Of a stretch of DNA of 49,444 nucleotides, positions 1-8,425 are shown in pieces. Positions within the stretch are counted from its first letter, which is position 1, and each line of letters opens with the position of its first letter. Below the pieces are notes generated by a model. That model was not told the origin of the DNA, made no database searches, and saw only the letters and a program-made list of their open reading frames with translations. A program made the translations under genes and the position numbers. The stretch is from Ignavibacteriaceae bacterium (lineage in GTDB: Bacteria; Bacteroidota; Ignavibacteria; Ignavibacteriales; Ignavibacteriaceae): positions 1 to 49,444 of the forward strand of contig JACZKK010000017.1 of the NCBI GenBank assembly GCA_014860115.1, written 5' to 3'.

Positions 1-273
1 CATTAATGTTGAGACTTCATCCTTGGGTCTTTTCCAGTTTTCAGTTGAGAAAGTATAAAGAGTGAGATACTTTACACCGACTTCGGCGCAAACCTCCACT
101 ATCTCGCGAACAGTTTCTACTCCTCTTCTATGCCCTGCAACACGAGGCAAACCTCTTCTTTTAGCCCATCTGCCGTTTCCATCCATAATTATTGCAATAT
201 GAGAGGGGATATCGCCGCTCTTCTTAAGGTCCTCCTGAAGAGCTTTATCAGATTGTGTACTTTTTCTGGCCAA
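1..273 (-). CDS. uppS: Isoprenyl transferase (undecaprenyl diphosphate synthase), 3' part beyond the window
   Basis: N-terminal 91 codons of a cis-prenyltransferase; the gene runs off the left edge. The enzyme condenses isopentenyl diphosphate onto farnesyl diphosphate to make the undecaprenyl carrier lipid for cell-wall synthesis. Visible are the family hallmark [20 protein letters not shown], with the catalytic Asp at about residue 31, then GHRRGVE and the [14 protein letters not shown] block. The start is uncertain: an in-frame stop lies just upstream and the only plausible initiator before the conserved core is TTG at 273, with a poor ribosome site. It lies downstream of lexA and the two small genes on the same strand, but after a 159-bp gap, so co-transcription is not certain. 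The family assignment is very secure. Confidence 0.93.
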   Translation of the reverse strand, partial: MARKSTQSDKALQEDLKKSGDIPSHIAIIMDGNGRWAKRRGLPRVAGHRRGVETVREIVEVCAEVGVKYLTLYTFSTENWKRPKDEVSTLM

Positions 274-432
274 TCCTATACTTTTATTTTGATGAAGCCC
301 GTAAAATTATATCCGTGCGCCTATAAAATCAAGGTGAACTATGCTATTGCAATTAAATTATTATATTCAAATGAATATTATCTTGATTACAGCAAGCAAG
401 AAAGGTAAAAATAGAGCGTGGATAGTAAAGAT

Positions 433-861
433 TTATGAGAAAATCATCTGTTGTGAATGTCTGATGCTACGGCGGCTTTCAAAATCCTCCTCAAGAATCC
501 GGGTAAGTTTTATATTCTTTTTTACTTTTTCATCGACACTAAACAAAAGCTCTTTTACTTGTTTGAAGTAAATATTTGGTACACCGATGAGAAGTAAAAT
601 AGGTTTATCTGATAATCTGGTTTTTCTTGAAGCCAGGTAATTAATCTTTTCGATAAGATCAGGATTAAATATATCCTCTTTATTTAACGCTATCCCTATT
701 GCATATTTTTCCTTCTGCCTTCCGATTACATCAACCTTAAATTTTCCTATATCTTCAGGTTCAGGTAAATATGTACCAAGTCTTCGACTGACAGTGAAAA
801 AACCAAGCCGCCAGAATTCATTAACTAATAGATCTATAGCTTTTCTTTCTGAAATGTTCAT
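433..861 (-). CDS. Hypothetical protein, possible degenerate PD-(D/E)xK-like fold
   Basis: A 142-residue soluble protein that I do not recognise with confidence. An N-terminal helix (SERKAIDLLVNEFWRLGF) is followed by a strand pair, FKVDVIGRQKEKYAIGIALNK, then helix and strand (KPILLLIGVP). This order resembles the restriction-endonuclease-like fold, where an Asp on one strand precedes an E-x-K on the next. Here the second motif is lacking (IGIAL), so if the fold is right the protein is probably not an active nuclease. The C-terminus is basic and charged. It starts 14 nt after the WYL-like gene, which itself starts 14 nt after lexA, so the three probably form one transcript. That placement hints at a DNA-damage role, which is inference only. 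Confidence 0.7.
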   Translation of the reverse strand: MNISERKAIDLLVNEFWRLGFFTVSRRLGTYLPEPEDIGKFKVDVIGRQKEKYAIGIALNKEDIFNPDLIEKINYLASRKTRLSDKPILLLIGVPNIYFKQVKELLFSVDEKVKKNIKLTRILEEDFESRRSIRHSQQMIFS

Positions 862-875
862 AACACTATCCTATT

Positions 876-1124
876 CTATACCGCAAAAGAATTAATTGGA
901 ATAAGTGGAGAAAATCTGAGTGATTGAAGTATCCTGATATTGGCAATCTTGTTGTATTCAAATTTCTTTATCTCGTTTGTACTTCTGAGTCGTCCGTAAA
1001 TAACTTTTCTGCCAGAAGTATTTTTTGAAATATAATATGGTTCAAGATTTACTTCCTGTAAACCATAAAGGAATTGAAGGTTATTCCGGTTACGAATGGC
1101 TTGAATAAAAATATCTGTTTTCAT
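876..1124 (-). CDS. Small WYL-domain-like protein
   Basis: An 82-residue protein. The start is set at the internal ATG (1124), because a ribosome site (AAAAAGGAAC) lies just upstream and the longer frame would run into lexA. The sequence IQAIRNRNNLQFLYG, then LEPYYISKNTSGRKVIYGRL, then IKKFEYNKIANIRIL follows the pattern of WYL domains: a strand with an aromatic Tyr, a PYY turn, a YGR strand and a closing strand that meets the conserved helix. WYL domains usually sit behind a winged helix and sense ligands or nucleic acid; here the domain stands alone. It lies directly behind lexA and ahead of another small gene, so it should share LexA control. The domain call is by eye and moderately sure. 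Confidence 0.72.
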   Translation of the reverse strand: MKTDIFIQAIRNRNNLQFLYGLQEVNLEPYYISKNTSGRKVIYGRLRSTNEIKKFEYNKIANIRILQSLRFSPLIPINSFAV

Positions 1125-1138
1125 TGTATTGTTCCTTT

Positions 1139-1786
1139 TTAATTTAACCATCGCACAACCCCTTTAACTTTACCAATAACTTTGAAGTCATCTTCTCTTT
1201 TGACTTCAATCGGCAAGTAGGCGTTGTTCTCAGCAATGAGTCTTATTTTATTGTTTATGAATTCAAATTTTTTAACCGTTGCTTCATCGTTCAGCATAGC
1301 AACGACAATGTCCCCATTCTTAGCTTGTTCTCTGGGTGAAACTATTACAAGATCTTTATCATTAATCCCTGCGTTAATCATACTATCCCCTTTTACACGT
1401 AGAGCAAATGCATCTTCTGCTTTTTTAAGAAACGAAGGATCAACAACCAACGAACCTTCTAAATTTTCCACAGCATTTATTGGAATACCCGCAGCAACCC
1501 GACCAATTACCGGAATTTTTACAAACGCATCATCGTCTCTGATTGATCTATCAATAAAATCTTCTGAATTTTTTCTGATGAGGGAGATTCCCCTGCTGGC
1601 ATTACTTTCAATGTTAATAAAACCTTTTTTAACTAATGCCTCAAGATGTCTTTTAACACCGAAAGTGGAGGAAATTTGGAAATGTTTTCCTATTTCACGA
1701 AGAGTAGGCGGATATCCACTTTCTAAAGTGAATTGCTTTATAAAAGTTAGAATATCCTCTTGTCTGTCTGTTAATTTGTCTTTCAT
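1139..1786 (-). CDS. lexA: LexA repressor, SOS regulator and self-cleaving serine protease
   Basis: A 215-residue LexA. Residues 1-70 form the winged-helix DNA-binding domain (TDRQEDILTFIKQF, then GYPPTLREIG). The C-terminal S24 peptidase domain shows the cleavage pair A99-G100 (GRVAAGIP), nucleophile S135 (KGDSM) and general base K172 (DEATVKKF); the 37-residue Ser-Lys distance equals that of E. coli LexA. RecA filaments would stimulate autocleavage and release the SOS regulon. A frame open 12 codons further upstream overlaps the promoter and operators, so ATG at 1786 is preferred, giving the usual family N-terminus. The gene is preceded by a strong promoter with two matching operators and followed at 14-nt spacings by two small genes likely to be co-regulated. 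Confidence 0.97.
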   Translation of the reverse strand: MKDKLTDRQEDILTFIKQFTLESGYPPTLREIGKHFQISSTFGVKRHLEALVKKGFINIESNASRGISLIRKNSEDFIDRSIRDDDAFVKIPVIGRVAAGIPINAVENLEGSLVVDPSFLKKAEDAFALRVKGDSMINAGINDKDLVIVSPREQAKNGDIVVAMLNDEATVKKFEFINNKIRLIAENNAYLPIEVKREDDFKVIGKVKGVVRWLN

Positions 1787-1789
1787 AGT

Positions 1790-1807
1790 AGTGCTCAATT
1801 GTTCACT
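1790..1807. promoter_or_regulatory. LexA operator B (over the transcription start)
   Basis: An 18-bp palindrome, on the plus strand AGTGCTCAATTGTTCACT, with the same AGTG-NN-CAWWTG-NN-CACT outline as operator A. It lies between the -10 box and the start codon. The centre-to-centre distance to operator A is 26 bp, about 2.5 helical turns. Confidence 0.75.
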
Positions 1808-1810
1808 GCA

Positions 1811-1839
1811 AATATAGTGCACATATGAACACTTGTCAA
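1811..1839 (-). promoter_or_regulatory. lexA promoter (sigma-70 type)
   Basis: Read on the minus strand, a perfect TTGACA (-35, 1839-1834) is followed after exactly 17 nt by TATATT (-10, 1816-1811). Transcription should begin near 1804, giving a leader of about 18 nt before the lexA ATG. Operator A fills the spacer and operator B covers the start site, so repressor binding would block both RNA polymerase entry and escape. Confidence 0.85.
1816..1833. promoter_or_regulatory. LexA operator A (between -35 and -10)
   Basis: An 18-bp imperfect palindrome, on the plus strand AGTGCACATATGAACACT. It shares the form AGTG-NN-CAWWTG-NN-CACT with operator B, 26 bp away. It occupies the promoter spacer exactly. 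The match between two independent sites in front of lexA is the evidence for operator function. Confidence 0.75.
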
Positions 1840-1891
1840 GAGATTTTTAATTTTTTTATGGGAAAGGTTAGTTTATTAGAATTCGGAGCTG

Positions 1892-1924
1892 AAAAGGGGT
1901 AGAAGCCTCTAAAGATTCTACCCC
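1892..1924 (-). terminator. Rho-independent terminator of ilvE
   Basis: A 9-bp perfect stem (GGGGTAGAA / TTCTACCCC) with an 11-nt loop. Read on the minus strand it begins 8 nt after the ilvE stop and is followed by TTTT. It also separates ilvE from the lexA promoter. Confidence 0.8.
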
Positions 1925-1932
1925 GTTAAAAT

Positions 1933-3021
1933 TTAAGAGATGACAACTTCTTTCTGCTCGACCGGCATTAACCAGCCGTGGGTATCTTCCTTTAATCCAT
2001 AATGAATTGAAGTAAGTTCATTGAAAAGTTTGAGATCCAGTTCTCCCGGTTTTCCATCGTTAAAAATCATTTGCTTGTTCTTATAAGTCAACCAGCCCAC
2101 TGATGAAATTATGGCTGCTGTGCCCGTTCCAAAAACACCTATAAGATTTCCATTATCGTAAGCATCAACTAATTCATTTATCGTTATATCTCTCTCAACA
2201 ACATTCATCTTCCACTCTTTTAAAATTTCAATTACAGATCTTCTTGTAACGCCCGGTAAAATGCTGCCATTTAACTTTGGAGTAACAATTTCATTTTTGA
2301 GATTGATGAATATATTCATAGTCCCAACTTCTTCAATGTACTTCTGTTCCACACCATCAAGCCACAATACCTGTGTAAAACCTTTTTTAACTGCTTCCTG
2401 CCCGGCTAAAAGACTGGCTGCATAATTAGCAGCGGTTTTACAATCACCTAATCCTTTTCTAACAGCTCTAACATATTCGTCTGTAACTAAAATCTTCACT
2501 GGCTTGAAACCCTCAGGATAGTATGCACCAACCGGAGATAAGAGTAAAATGAATTTATATTCTTTCGCTGGTTTAACTCCTAGAAAAGCATCGGATCCAT
2601 AGATAAAAGGTCGAATGTATAAAGAATCCCCTCGATTGGTTGGAATCCATTCTTTATCGATGTTAATCAATTCTTTTAATGCTTCGAGGACAAAATCAAC
2701 ATCTATCTCAGGAATACAAACCCGTCTTGAAGAATTATTCAATCGTTCAAAATGTTTATCGGGTCTGAACATTACAACTTCCCCAGACTCCTGTCTGAAT
2801 GCTTTTAATCCTTCGAATACTGTCTGACCATAATGAATAAACATTGAAGCCGGGTGAACTTGTAAATCGTCCACCGGACGGATTGCCGGATTATGCCATC
2901 CAAGCTTTTCATTGTAATCCATTTCGAACATATGGTCGGTAAAAATCTTTCCGAAGCCAAGAGATTCAGGCAGGGTAACTTTGGTTTTTCTTTCTTTTAA
3001 ATTGAATTGGATTGCTTCCAT
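1933..3021 (-). CDS. ilvE: Branched-chain amino acid aminotransferase
   Basis: A 362-residue class IV PLP-dependent aminotransferase of the BCAT2-like branch. It moves the amino group between glutamate and the 2-oxo acids of leucine, isoleucine and valine, the last step of their synthesis and the first of their breakdown. Seen are YGQTVFEGLKAFR, the Arg-rich RPFIYGSD strand, the PLP lysine in GDCKTAANYAASLLAG (about K195), EVGTMNIFI and the phosphate-binding SILPGVTRRSV. A GGAG ribosome site precedes the ATG. It stands alone between its own terminator and mlaE, 110 bp away. The length is normal for this branch and the call is secure. Confidence 0.96.
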   Translation of the reverse strand: MEAIQFNLKERKTKVTLPESLGFGKIFTDHMFEMDYNEKLGWHNPAIRPVDDLQVHPASMFIHYGQTVFEGLKAFRQESGEVVMFRPDKHFERLNNSSRRVCIPEIDVDFVLEALKELINIDKEWIPTNRGDSLYIRPFIYGSDAFLGVKPAKEYKFILLLSPVGAYYPEGFKPVKILVTDEYVRAVRKGLGDCKTAANYAASLLAGQEAVKKGFTQVLWLDGVEQKYIEEVGTMNIFINLKNEIVTPKLNGSILPGVTRRSVIEILKEWKMNVVERDITINELVDAYDNGNLIGVFGTGTAAIISSVGWLTYKNKQMIFNDGKPGELDLKLFNELTSIHYGLKEDTHGWLMPVEQKEVVIS

Positions 3022-3131
3022 TGTTTGCTCCAGAATTTTGTTAAAAATAAATCCATGGTACTGAATTTTATAGAGAATTTAAACTATTGGATGATAAATA
3101 TCACAAAATGATTTACAGTAGTTAAGTCAAA

Positions 3132-3905
3132 TTAAAAAAGGAATGTCCATAAGAAATAATCAAGAATTAAAATCAGTGCAGCCGATAACACAAAAGAACG
3201 AATAGTTGAAAGTCCTACGCCCTCTGCACCGCCTGATGTTCTAAAACCGATGTGACAACCTAATAATGAGGTAACCCCACCAAATACAACTGTTTTTATT
3301 AAACCTCCTGTAAGATCAGAGAATTCGAAAAACTGCCTTACTGAACCAAAGAAAACATTATACGGTACCTGTAGAAAATAATCTGAAACTACGTATGCAC
3401 CGGCCACTGCGATTGTATTTGCAAATATCACTAAAACCGGCATCATCAAAAGAGCAGCTAGAAATCTGGGCATCGCTAAATATCTTACAGGATCGATAGC
3501 CATAATTTCAAGTGCATCAATTTGTTCAGTGACTTTCATAGTTCCAAGCTCGGCAGCTATTGAAGCACCGACTCTGCCCGCTATTACTATTCCAGTTAAC
3601 ACGGGACCGAGCTCGGTTATTATTGCTCTGCTTGTTGTCCCACCTAATAATGAAAGTGGAGCGATACCTTTTAACTGATAAGCTGCCTGCCAGGCTGCAA
3701 CCGCACCTGTAAATATTGAAATGATAATTACCAATGGAAGTGAATCAACACCGATATGCTCCATTTGAAATAGAATCTGCTTGCGGGTTCGGTGAATGTT
3801 TTTGAAATTTTTTATCATTCTGAATAGCAGGAGAAAAATTTGTCCAAACTCTTCAAGAAATGATGAGGACCTCTTACCCAGTATTTGAAAAATATCTTTG
3901 TTCAC
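3132..3905 (-). CDS. mlaE: MlaE-type ABC transporter permease (lipid transport)
   Basis: A 257-residue inner-membrane permease of the MlaE/YrbE family, part of MCE systems that move phospholipids between inner and outer membranes. Family features: an N-terminal amphipathic stretch, five or so hydrophobic segments, and the signature block TELGPVLTGIVIAGRVGASIAAELGTMKVTEQIDALE followed by DPVRYLAMPR (quoted in parts; the block spans roughly residues 95-140). The usual partners (MlaF ATPase, MlaD substrate-binding MCE protein) are not adjacent in the window, because the next gene upstream is on the other strand and ilvE is unrelated. An isolated mlaE is not rare in this group. The exact lipid substrate is unknown. 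Confidence 0.92.
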   Translation of the reverse strand: MNKDIFQILGKRSSSFLEEFGQIFLLLFRMIKNFKNIHRTRKQILFQMEHIGVDSLPLVIIISIFTGAVAAWQAAYQLKGIAPLSLLGGTTSRAIITELGPVLTGIVIAGRVGASIAAELGTMKVTEQIDALEIMAIDPVRYLAMPRFLAALLMMPVLVIFANTIAVAGAYVVSDYFLQVPYNVFFGSVRQFFEFSDLTGGLIKTVVFGGVTSLLGCHIGFRTSGGAEGVGLSTIRSFVLSAALILILDYFLWTFLF

Positions 3906-4299
3906 GGGAATGTTTATTGTTTAATACTAAAATTTACAAATTTTTTTAGCTTGATTGCTTATTTATCTAAATCCGAATAGCAACTGTAAATTGTTACATT
4001 ATTATTAAGATGAGAGTTAGAGTTACCAGAATGAGACGTGAAAGTCAGTTTAGTACTTCAAATTGTCGCCTTTGAACAGCGGCCAAGGATCAATTAATTA
4101 GCTGAAAAGAGCTTATTTCTAAAGAATTTCTAATAATAACTAAAAATAATTCAGATCGAAATCCATTAAATGACATTAGGCGATAAATAATAAAAATATG
4201 CAATCTGATAGCATTATTATTGCTGTTAGATTCTGTTAAAGCTTCTTTTAGGGCGCAGCATAAATAATAAATTAATCCCAAGCAGAAAAAATTTTCTAA
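3906..4299. other. 394-bp gene-free spacer between mlaE and the hybrid kinase
   Basis: AT-rich divergent spacer that must hold the promoters of mlaE and the kinase gene. I see no convincing RNA structure or repeat. A 63-codon minus-strand frame (4090-4281) has low-complexity composition and no ribosome site and is not accepted as a gene. Confidence 0.5.
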
Positions 4300-7200
4300 A
4301 TGGAAGAAAGCCTTTCAATACTTATCGATCAAATTCCACTGGGAATTATTACTTATTCTCGTGATGGTTTCGTTGAGTATATAAATAAAAATTTTAGCAA
4401 GTTTGGAATTTTATATCAGTTCAAACACCCTGCGCCAGGCTTTAACTTATTCGAATTTAAGCTATTTAATTCTACAGATCTGACCCAGGATCTTACAAAT
4501 ATATTTAAAGGTATTTCTTTTGAAAAAGAAATAAAAAGAGTTGAAACTCAAAATGGTGGCCATATTTCTTTATTCATAAAAGGATTTCCTATATACGAAG
4601 AAGAAAATATATCCGGGGGTATGCTGATTGTTGAAGACTTAAAAATTCTTGCTTCAACTGATACTGAACTAAAGCTAAAATCAAAATTAACTGAAGATTA
4701 TCTTGAAAGAAGTGAGGACTTTATTGTTGTTACAGATACTTCAGGAGATATAAAGTTTTCAGCAGGAAAAGAAAATTCAAAACTGAATCTATTCAGGAAG
4801 GAAATTACGGGGAAAAATATTGGCGAGGTTTTTAATTCCACAACTAAACAGAAAATACTTGAGAGCTTTAGCAACGCTGTCAGACAAAGAAAATCCCAAT
4901 CAGTTCGGTTAGAAATCACGACTGAAGAAAATAATACATCTACTGATTGTAAAATTGATCCTGTGATTGGAGACAATGGGTACGTTCAATTCTTATATTT
5001 AGTATTTAAAGAAATTCCTGAAGCCAAACCTGAAATCATTTCCAAATCCCCATACTCCGATGAATTGAATTTTTATAAAGAGTTAGCAAGGTTAACTGAT
5101 ATTGCTGTATTACTTGTTTCCAAAAGTGGAGAAGTAATTTATCGGGATGATTTGTTCCAAAGACTCACCGGATTTAAAAAAGAGGAAAGCGGAATTCAAC
5201 AAATCACAACTCTTTTCCCTGAAGTAACCCCAAGTGAATTCCAGGACATTATCAAAGGATTGGATAATAAGAGTCAGCTTGAATACAAAACCATAATAGA
5301 AAATCGTATTGAAGGAAAAATACCAGTAGATCTAACTTTCTTTAATAGTGAGATAGATAGTTCGCTTGTGATAATAGTTTGTAAGAAAAGCAAAGTTGAA
5401 CCAATTAAGCATGAACAGGAGAAGAAGCGAGCTGTTGAATCTAGAACGAAATCTGACAAAACCGCTGAACCGATTATTAAAATTGATAGAACGGGTTCTA
5501 TTTTACTGGCTAATCAATCACTTAAGTTATTATTGAACTTTCCTGACGTTGAACTTTATAGTAAGAACTTTTTTGAATTGATTAAGTCTGATGATCCGCT
5601 CAATTTAAAAGATGAAATAGCTTTTCTTAAAGTTGAAGACGAAAAATCTCTTCCGATAAAAATAAAAAATTATGCCGGTGATGAAATTCAAACCAATTTA
5701 ATACTAAAAGTTGAACAGACTGTGGACGGTTTACCGCATACAATTTACTGCACTCTTAGCAGCTCTTATAAAATTGAAAGAAAAGTTCTTCCAGAATCCG
5801 TTCACAAATCCCTTTTTACCGCATCACAGGATGGTATTGCAGTTGAGCGTGATGGTAAATTAATACTGGCAAATGACTCATTCGCTAAAATCTTTCAGTA
5901 TAAGGATGCTCTCGAAATCCAAAGTAAAAATATTCTTGAATTAGTTTCAAAAGATGATGTAGCCAGGGTAAAAGAATATTTGATTTCGAAAAAATCAGGT
6001 TTAAAAACTCAGGAAAGAATTGAGTTTCTGGCTAAGAAGAAAGACGGTTCAACCTTTTATTCAGAGTTCTCCGCTGCTGGATTTGAACAAGAGAACAAAA
6101 TATTCCTTGTTGTATTAGCAATGGATGTAACCGAGCGAAAGCGAACGCAAAAAGTGCTCAGAGAATCAGAACAGAAATACAGAAGTATTACTGAAAATAT
6201 TGATGATTTTCTTTATACTTTCGAAAGGGCCGGTAATTTTTTTAAACCGCTATTTTTCACAACGGCTGTCCAAAAAGTTACCGGATATTCACAGGATGAA
6301 TTCCTCAGTGATTCGAGATTCCTGCTTAAAATAATTCATCCGGATGATTTCACTGATGTAAAAAAGAAATTAAAAATTCTTTGGGGAAAAAGCTCAGACG
6401 CAGCCGGTGAACTCGAATTAAGAATAATTAATAAGGAAGGTAATGTAGTTTGGGTAAGAAACAAACTTAATATTATCAGAGATCCTGAAAACAGAGTGCA
6501 AAAAATCTACGGGCTTGTTAGCGATATCACCTTTAACAAGCGTGCTGAAGAAGAACTTAAAGTATCTGCTGCAAATCTTAAAAAACTAAATGAAGCTAAA
6601 GACAGATTTCTTTCAATCATTTCTCACGACCTGCGAACACCTTTCAGTTCAATTCTTGGTTTCACTGATTTGCTTATCGATGATGACACTCTTTCTGAAT
6701 TTGAGAAAAAGCAATATATATCCTACATTCAGGAATCCTCGAAATCAATGCTGGCTCTTGTAAATTCATTACTGGATTGGACACGTCTGCAAACCGGAAG
6801 AATCAAATTTGAACCGGAAAAAATTAATGCTCAGGAGCTGATCAACAATTCAATAAGCACAGTTTCGGGTAATGCTGTGAAGAAAGGTATTAAGATTCAA
6901 AACCTTGTGGAAGCAAGCCACTACCTTTTCGTTGATAAGAGTCTGACGTTGCAAGTATTTAACAATCTTCTTTCAAATGCTGTAAAATTTACTAAAAGAG
7001 GTGACAGCATAACAATCTCAGCAACACCATCATCAGCTTTAAGATTCATGCAGTTTTCAGTTAAAGATACAGGAAAGGGTATAAAGCCCGATAATCTAGC
7101 TAAACTTTTTAACATTGAAACAAAGTTCTCTTCAGAAGGTACTGCCGGTGAGAAAGGAAGCGGTCTTGGTCTATCTTTGGTAAAGGAAATAGTACTTAAG

Positions 7201-7671
7201 CACGGAGGTAAAATTGATGTAAAAAGTGAATTTGAGAAAGGTTCTGAGTTTATTTTTTCACTTCCTGTAGCCTCTGCCAAAATACTTCTGGTTGAGCCAA
7301 ACAAGAGAGACAAGATTTTATATTCTAAAATTCTGATGAACATCGCATCTGATTATGCAGTGAGTATTGTTGCTAATGGAAATGAAGCATTGGAAAGAAT
7401 AATCAGTTCACCTCCAGCCCTGGTTATTACCGAACACCAGATGCCGGTTATGAACGGATACAATTTAGTGCGGGAATTAATTAAGAGTGGTTTGAAATCT
7501 ATAACTCCTGTCATTGTTTTAACCAGCAAAATTGAAAGAGCCGCTGTTCAGCAATATGTGGAACTTGGCATTGAGCATGTATTCACAAAACCCGTTAACC
7601 TGAGAAGCTTCAAAGAAGCGATTGAGAAGTCAATTAGAAAAGCAATATCTAACAACAACCATTCTAAATAG
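4300..7671 (+). CDS. Multi-PAS hybrid sensor histidine kinase with degenerate receiver domain
   Basis: A 1123-residue cytoplasmic kinase without membrane segments. Residues 1-770 hold several PAS modules: QIPLGIITYSRDGFVEYINKN near the start, later TDIAVLLVSKSGEVIY, and a typical PAS-PAC around 630-760 ending VRNKLNIIRDPENRVQKIYG. The HisKA box FLSIISHDLRTPFSS puts the phospho-acceptor at about H776; the ATPase domain follows with NNLLSNAVKF, DTGKGI and GSGLGLSLVKEI. The last 125 residues are receiver-like, but the phosphorylated Asp is Glu (about E1045, ITEHQMPVMNG) and the acidic pair near the N-terminus of the domain is also lost (LLVEPNKRD), while the switch Thr and Lys (LTSK, TKPVN) remain. 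No response regulator is adjacent. The 3' end overlaps the convergent next gene by 8 bp. The signal is unknown. Confidence 0.93.
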   Translation: MEESLSILIDQIPLGIITYSRDGFVEYINKNFSKFGILYQFKHPAPGFNLFEFKLFNSTDLTQDLTNIFKGISFEKEIKRVETQNGGHISLFIKGFPIYEEENISGGMLIVEDLKILASTDTELKLKSKLTEDYLERSEDFIVVTDTSGDIKFSAGKENSKLNLFRKEITGKNIGEVFNSTTKQKILESFSNAVRQRKSQSVRLEITTEENNTSTDCKIDPVIGDNGYVQFLYLVFKEIPEAKPEIISKSPYSDELNFYKELARLTDIAVLLVSKSGEVIYRDDLFQRLTGFKKEESGIQQITTLFPEVTPSEFQDIIKGLDNKSQLEYKTIIENRIEGKIPVDLTFFNSEIDSSLVIIVCKKSKVEPIKHEQEKKRAVESRTKSDKTAEPIIKIDRTGSILLANQSLKLLLNFPDVELYSKNFFELIKSDDPLNLKDEIAFLKVEDEKSLPIKIKNYAGDEIQTNLILKVEQTVDGLPHTIYCTLSSSYKIERKVLPESVHKSLFTASQDGIAVERDGKLILANDSFAKIFQYKDALEIQSKNILELVSKDDVARVKEYLISKKSGLKTQERIEFLAKKKDGSTFYSEFSAAGFEQENKIFLVVLAMDVTERKRTQKVLRESEQKYRSITENIDDFLYTFERAGNFFKPLFFTTAVQKVTGYSQDEFLSDSRFLLKIIHPDDFTDVKKKLKILWGKSSDAAGELELRIINKEGNVVWVRNKLNIIRDPENRVQKIYGLVSDITFNKRAEEELKVSAANLKKLNEAKDRFLSIISHDLRTPFSSILGFTDLLIDDDTLSEFEKKQYISYIQESSKSMLALVNSLLDWTRLQTGRIKFEPEKINAQELINNSISTVSGNAVKKGIKIQNLVEASHYLFVDKSLTLQVFNNLLSNAVKFTKRGDSITISATPSSALRFMQFSVKDTGKGIKPDNLAKLFNIETKFSSEGTAGEKGSGLGLSLVKEIVLKHGGKIDVKSEFEKGSEFIFSLPVASAKILLVEPNKRDKILYSKILMNIASDYAVSIVANGNEALERIISSPPALVITEHQMPVMNGYNLVRELIKSGLKSITPVIVLTSKIERAAVQQYVELGIEHVFTKPVNLRSFKEAIEKSIRKAISNNNHSK

Positions 7672-8425
7672 TCCGAAAAATAAACCAGCCGGGAGATACC
7701 TCTTCAATATAAATGTAACCTTGAAATGAGATTTGCGGAAGCAGTATTGCATCCGCGGCTTGAATAAATCCAGTTTCCAATGTTTCAAATGTTAAGATTT
7801 GTATGAATACGCAGCCGGGATATTTTTTATCGGTGTAAATAGCATTGCAACCAACCGATCCAAGAAGTTTATCAGCTTTATCTTTCAAATTATTATTGAA
7901 AGCAACAATGAGTTCCTGAAATTTATTGAGATTGCTATTGAAGTAGTTTTTCAAATCAGCATCGGCCATTGTGAAAAGTTTTAAGGACAAATAAAAGCTG
8001 GAGTCATTTGAAGAAAAAGATTTTAGATTTGCGAGTGAATCACGAATCGTGTAAACAAAAGCTGGTAATAAAAATCTTCGAACTGAAGTTATTTTCCAGT
8101 TGTCATTATCTTTAACAAGATAGATGTAGAAATCTATTGTTTTGCTTTCTGTTTGCACTTCAACCGCAAAGACACAGGTGCTGTTTGTAGCTTTTATCTG
8201 ATGAAATGAAACTTCCCCTTCTCCATTTAACTCTTCGCCGATTGTTTTTTGATCTGGTTCCTCCATCATTTCACCTGAAATATAATATGCTTTATCGGGG
8301 AAATTGCTTTTAACGAAAAACATATCAACCAGCCATTCAGGTGAACCAGTGGCAAATTGCTGCGAATTTATTTGGCCAGAAAAGAGAAGAGTGAAGACAA
8401 AAATATTTAATGCCACTTTCTTCAT
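7664..8425 (-). CDS. Hypothetical exported protein
   Basis: A 253-residue protein with a clear Sec signal peptide (MKKVALNIFVFTLLFSGQINSQ), so it is exported. The first half (about residues 25-130) looks like a small alpha/beta domain with the run CVFAVEVQTESKTIDFYIYL and then DNDNWKITSVRR, reminiscent of NTF2-like/DUF4878 lipoprotein domains where a WKI strand closes the sheet. The second half, with GCNAIYTDKKYPGCVFIQIL and a final PGWFIFRTI strand, is unfamiliar. It directly follows the glycosidase gene (start 8425, glycosidase stop 8426), so the two form one transcript; a role with polysaccharide use is possible but unproven. The 3' end overlaps the kinase gene tail-to-tail. Confidence 0.75.
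   Translation of the reverse strand: MKKVALNIFVFTLLFSGQINSQQFATGSPEWLVDMFFVKSNFPDKAYYISGEMMEEPDQKTIGEELNGEGEVSFHQIKATNSTCVFAVEVQTESKTIDFYIYLVKDNDNWKITSVRRFLLPAFVYTIRDSLANLKSFSSNDSSFYLSLKLFTMADADLKNYFNSNLNKFQELIVAFNNNLKDKADKLLGSVGCNAIYTDKKYPGCVFIQILTFETLETGFIQAADAILLPQISFQGYIYIEEVSPGWFIFRTI

Noticed and set aside
1224-1817. A 197-codon plus-strand frame opposite lexA
   Set aside because: It is the antisense shadow of lexA, with no ribosome site and no recognisable protein features.
4090-4281. A 63-codon minus-strand frame in the spacer before the kinase gene
   Set aside because: Low-complexity composition, no ribosome site, no familiar motif; probably chance in AT-rich DNA.
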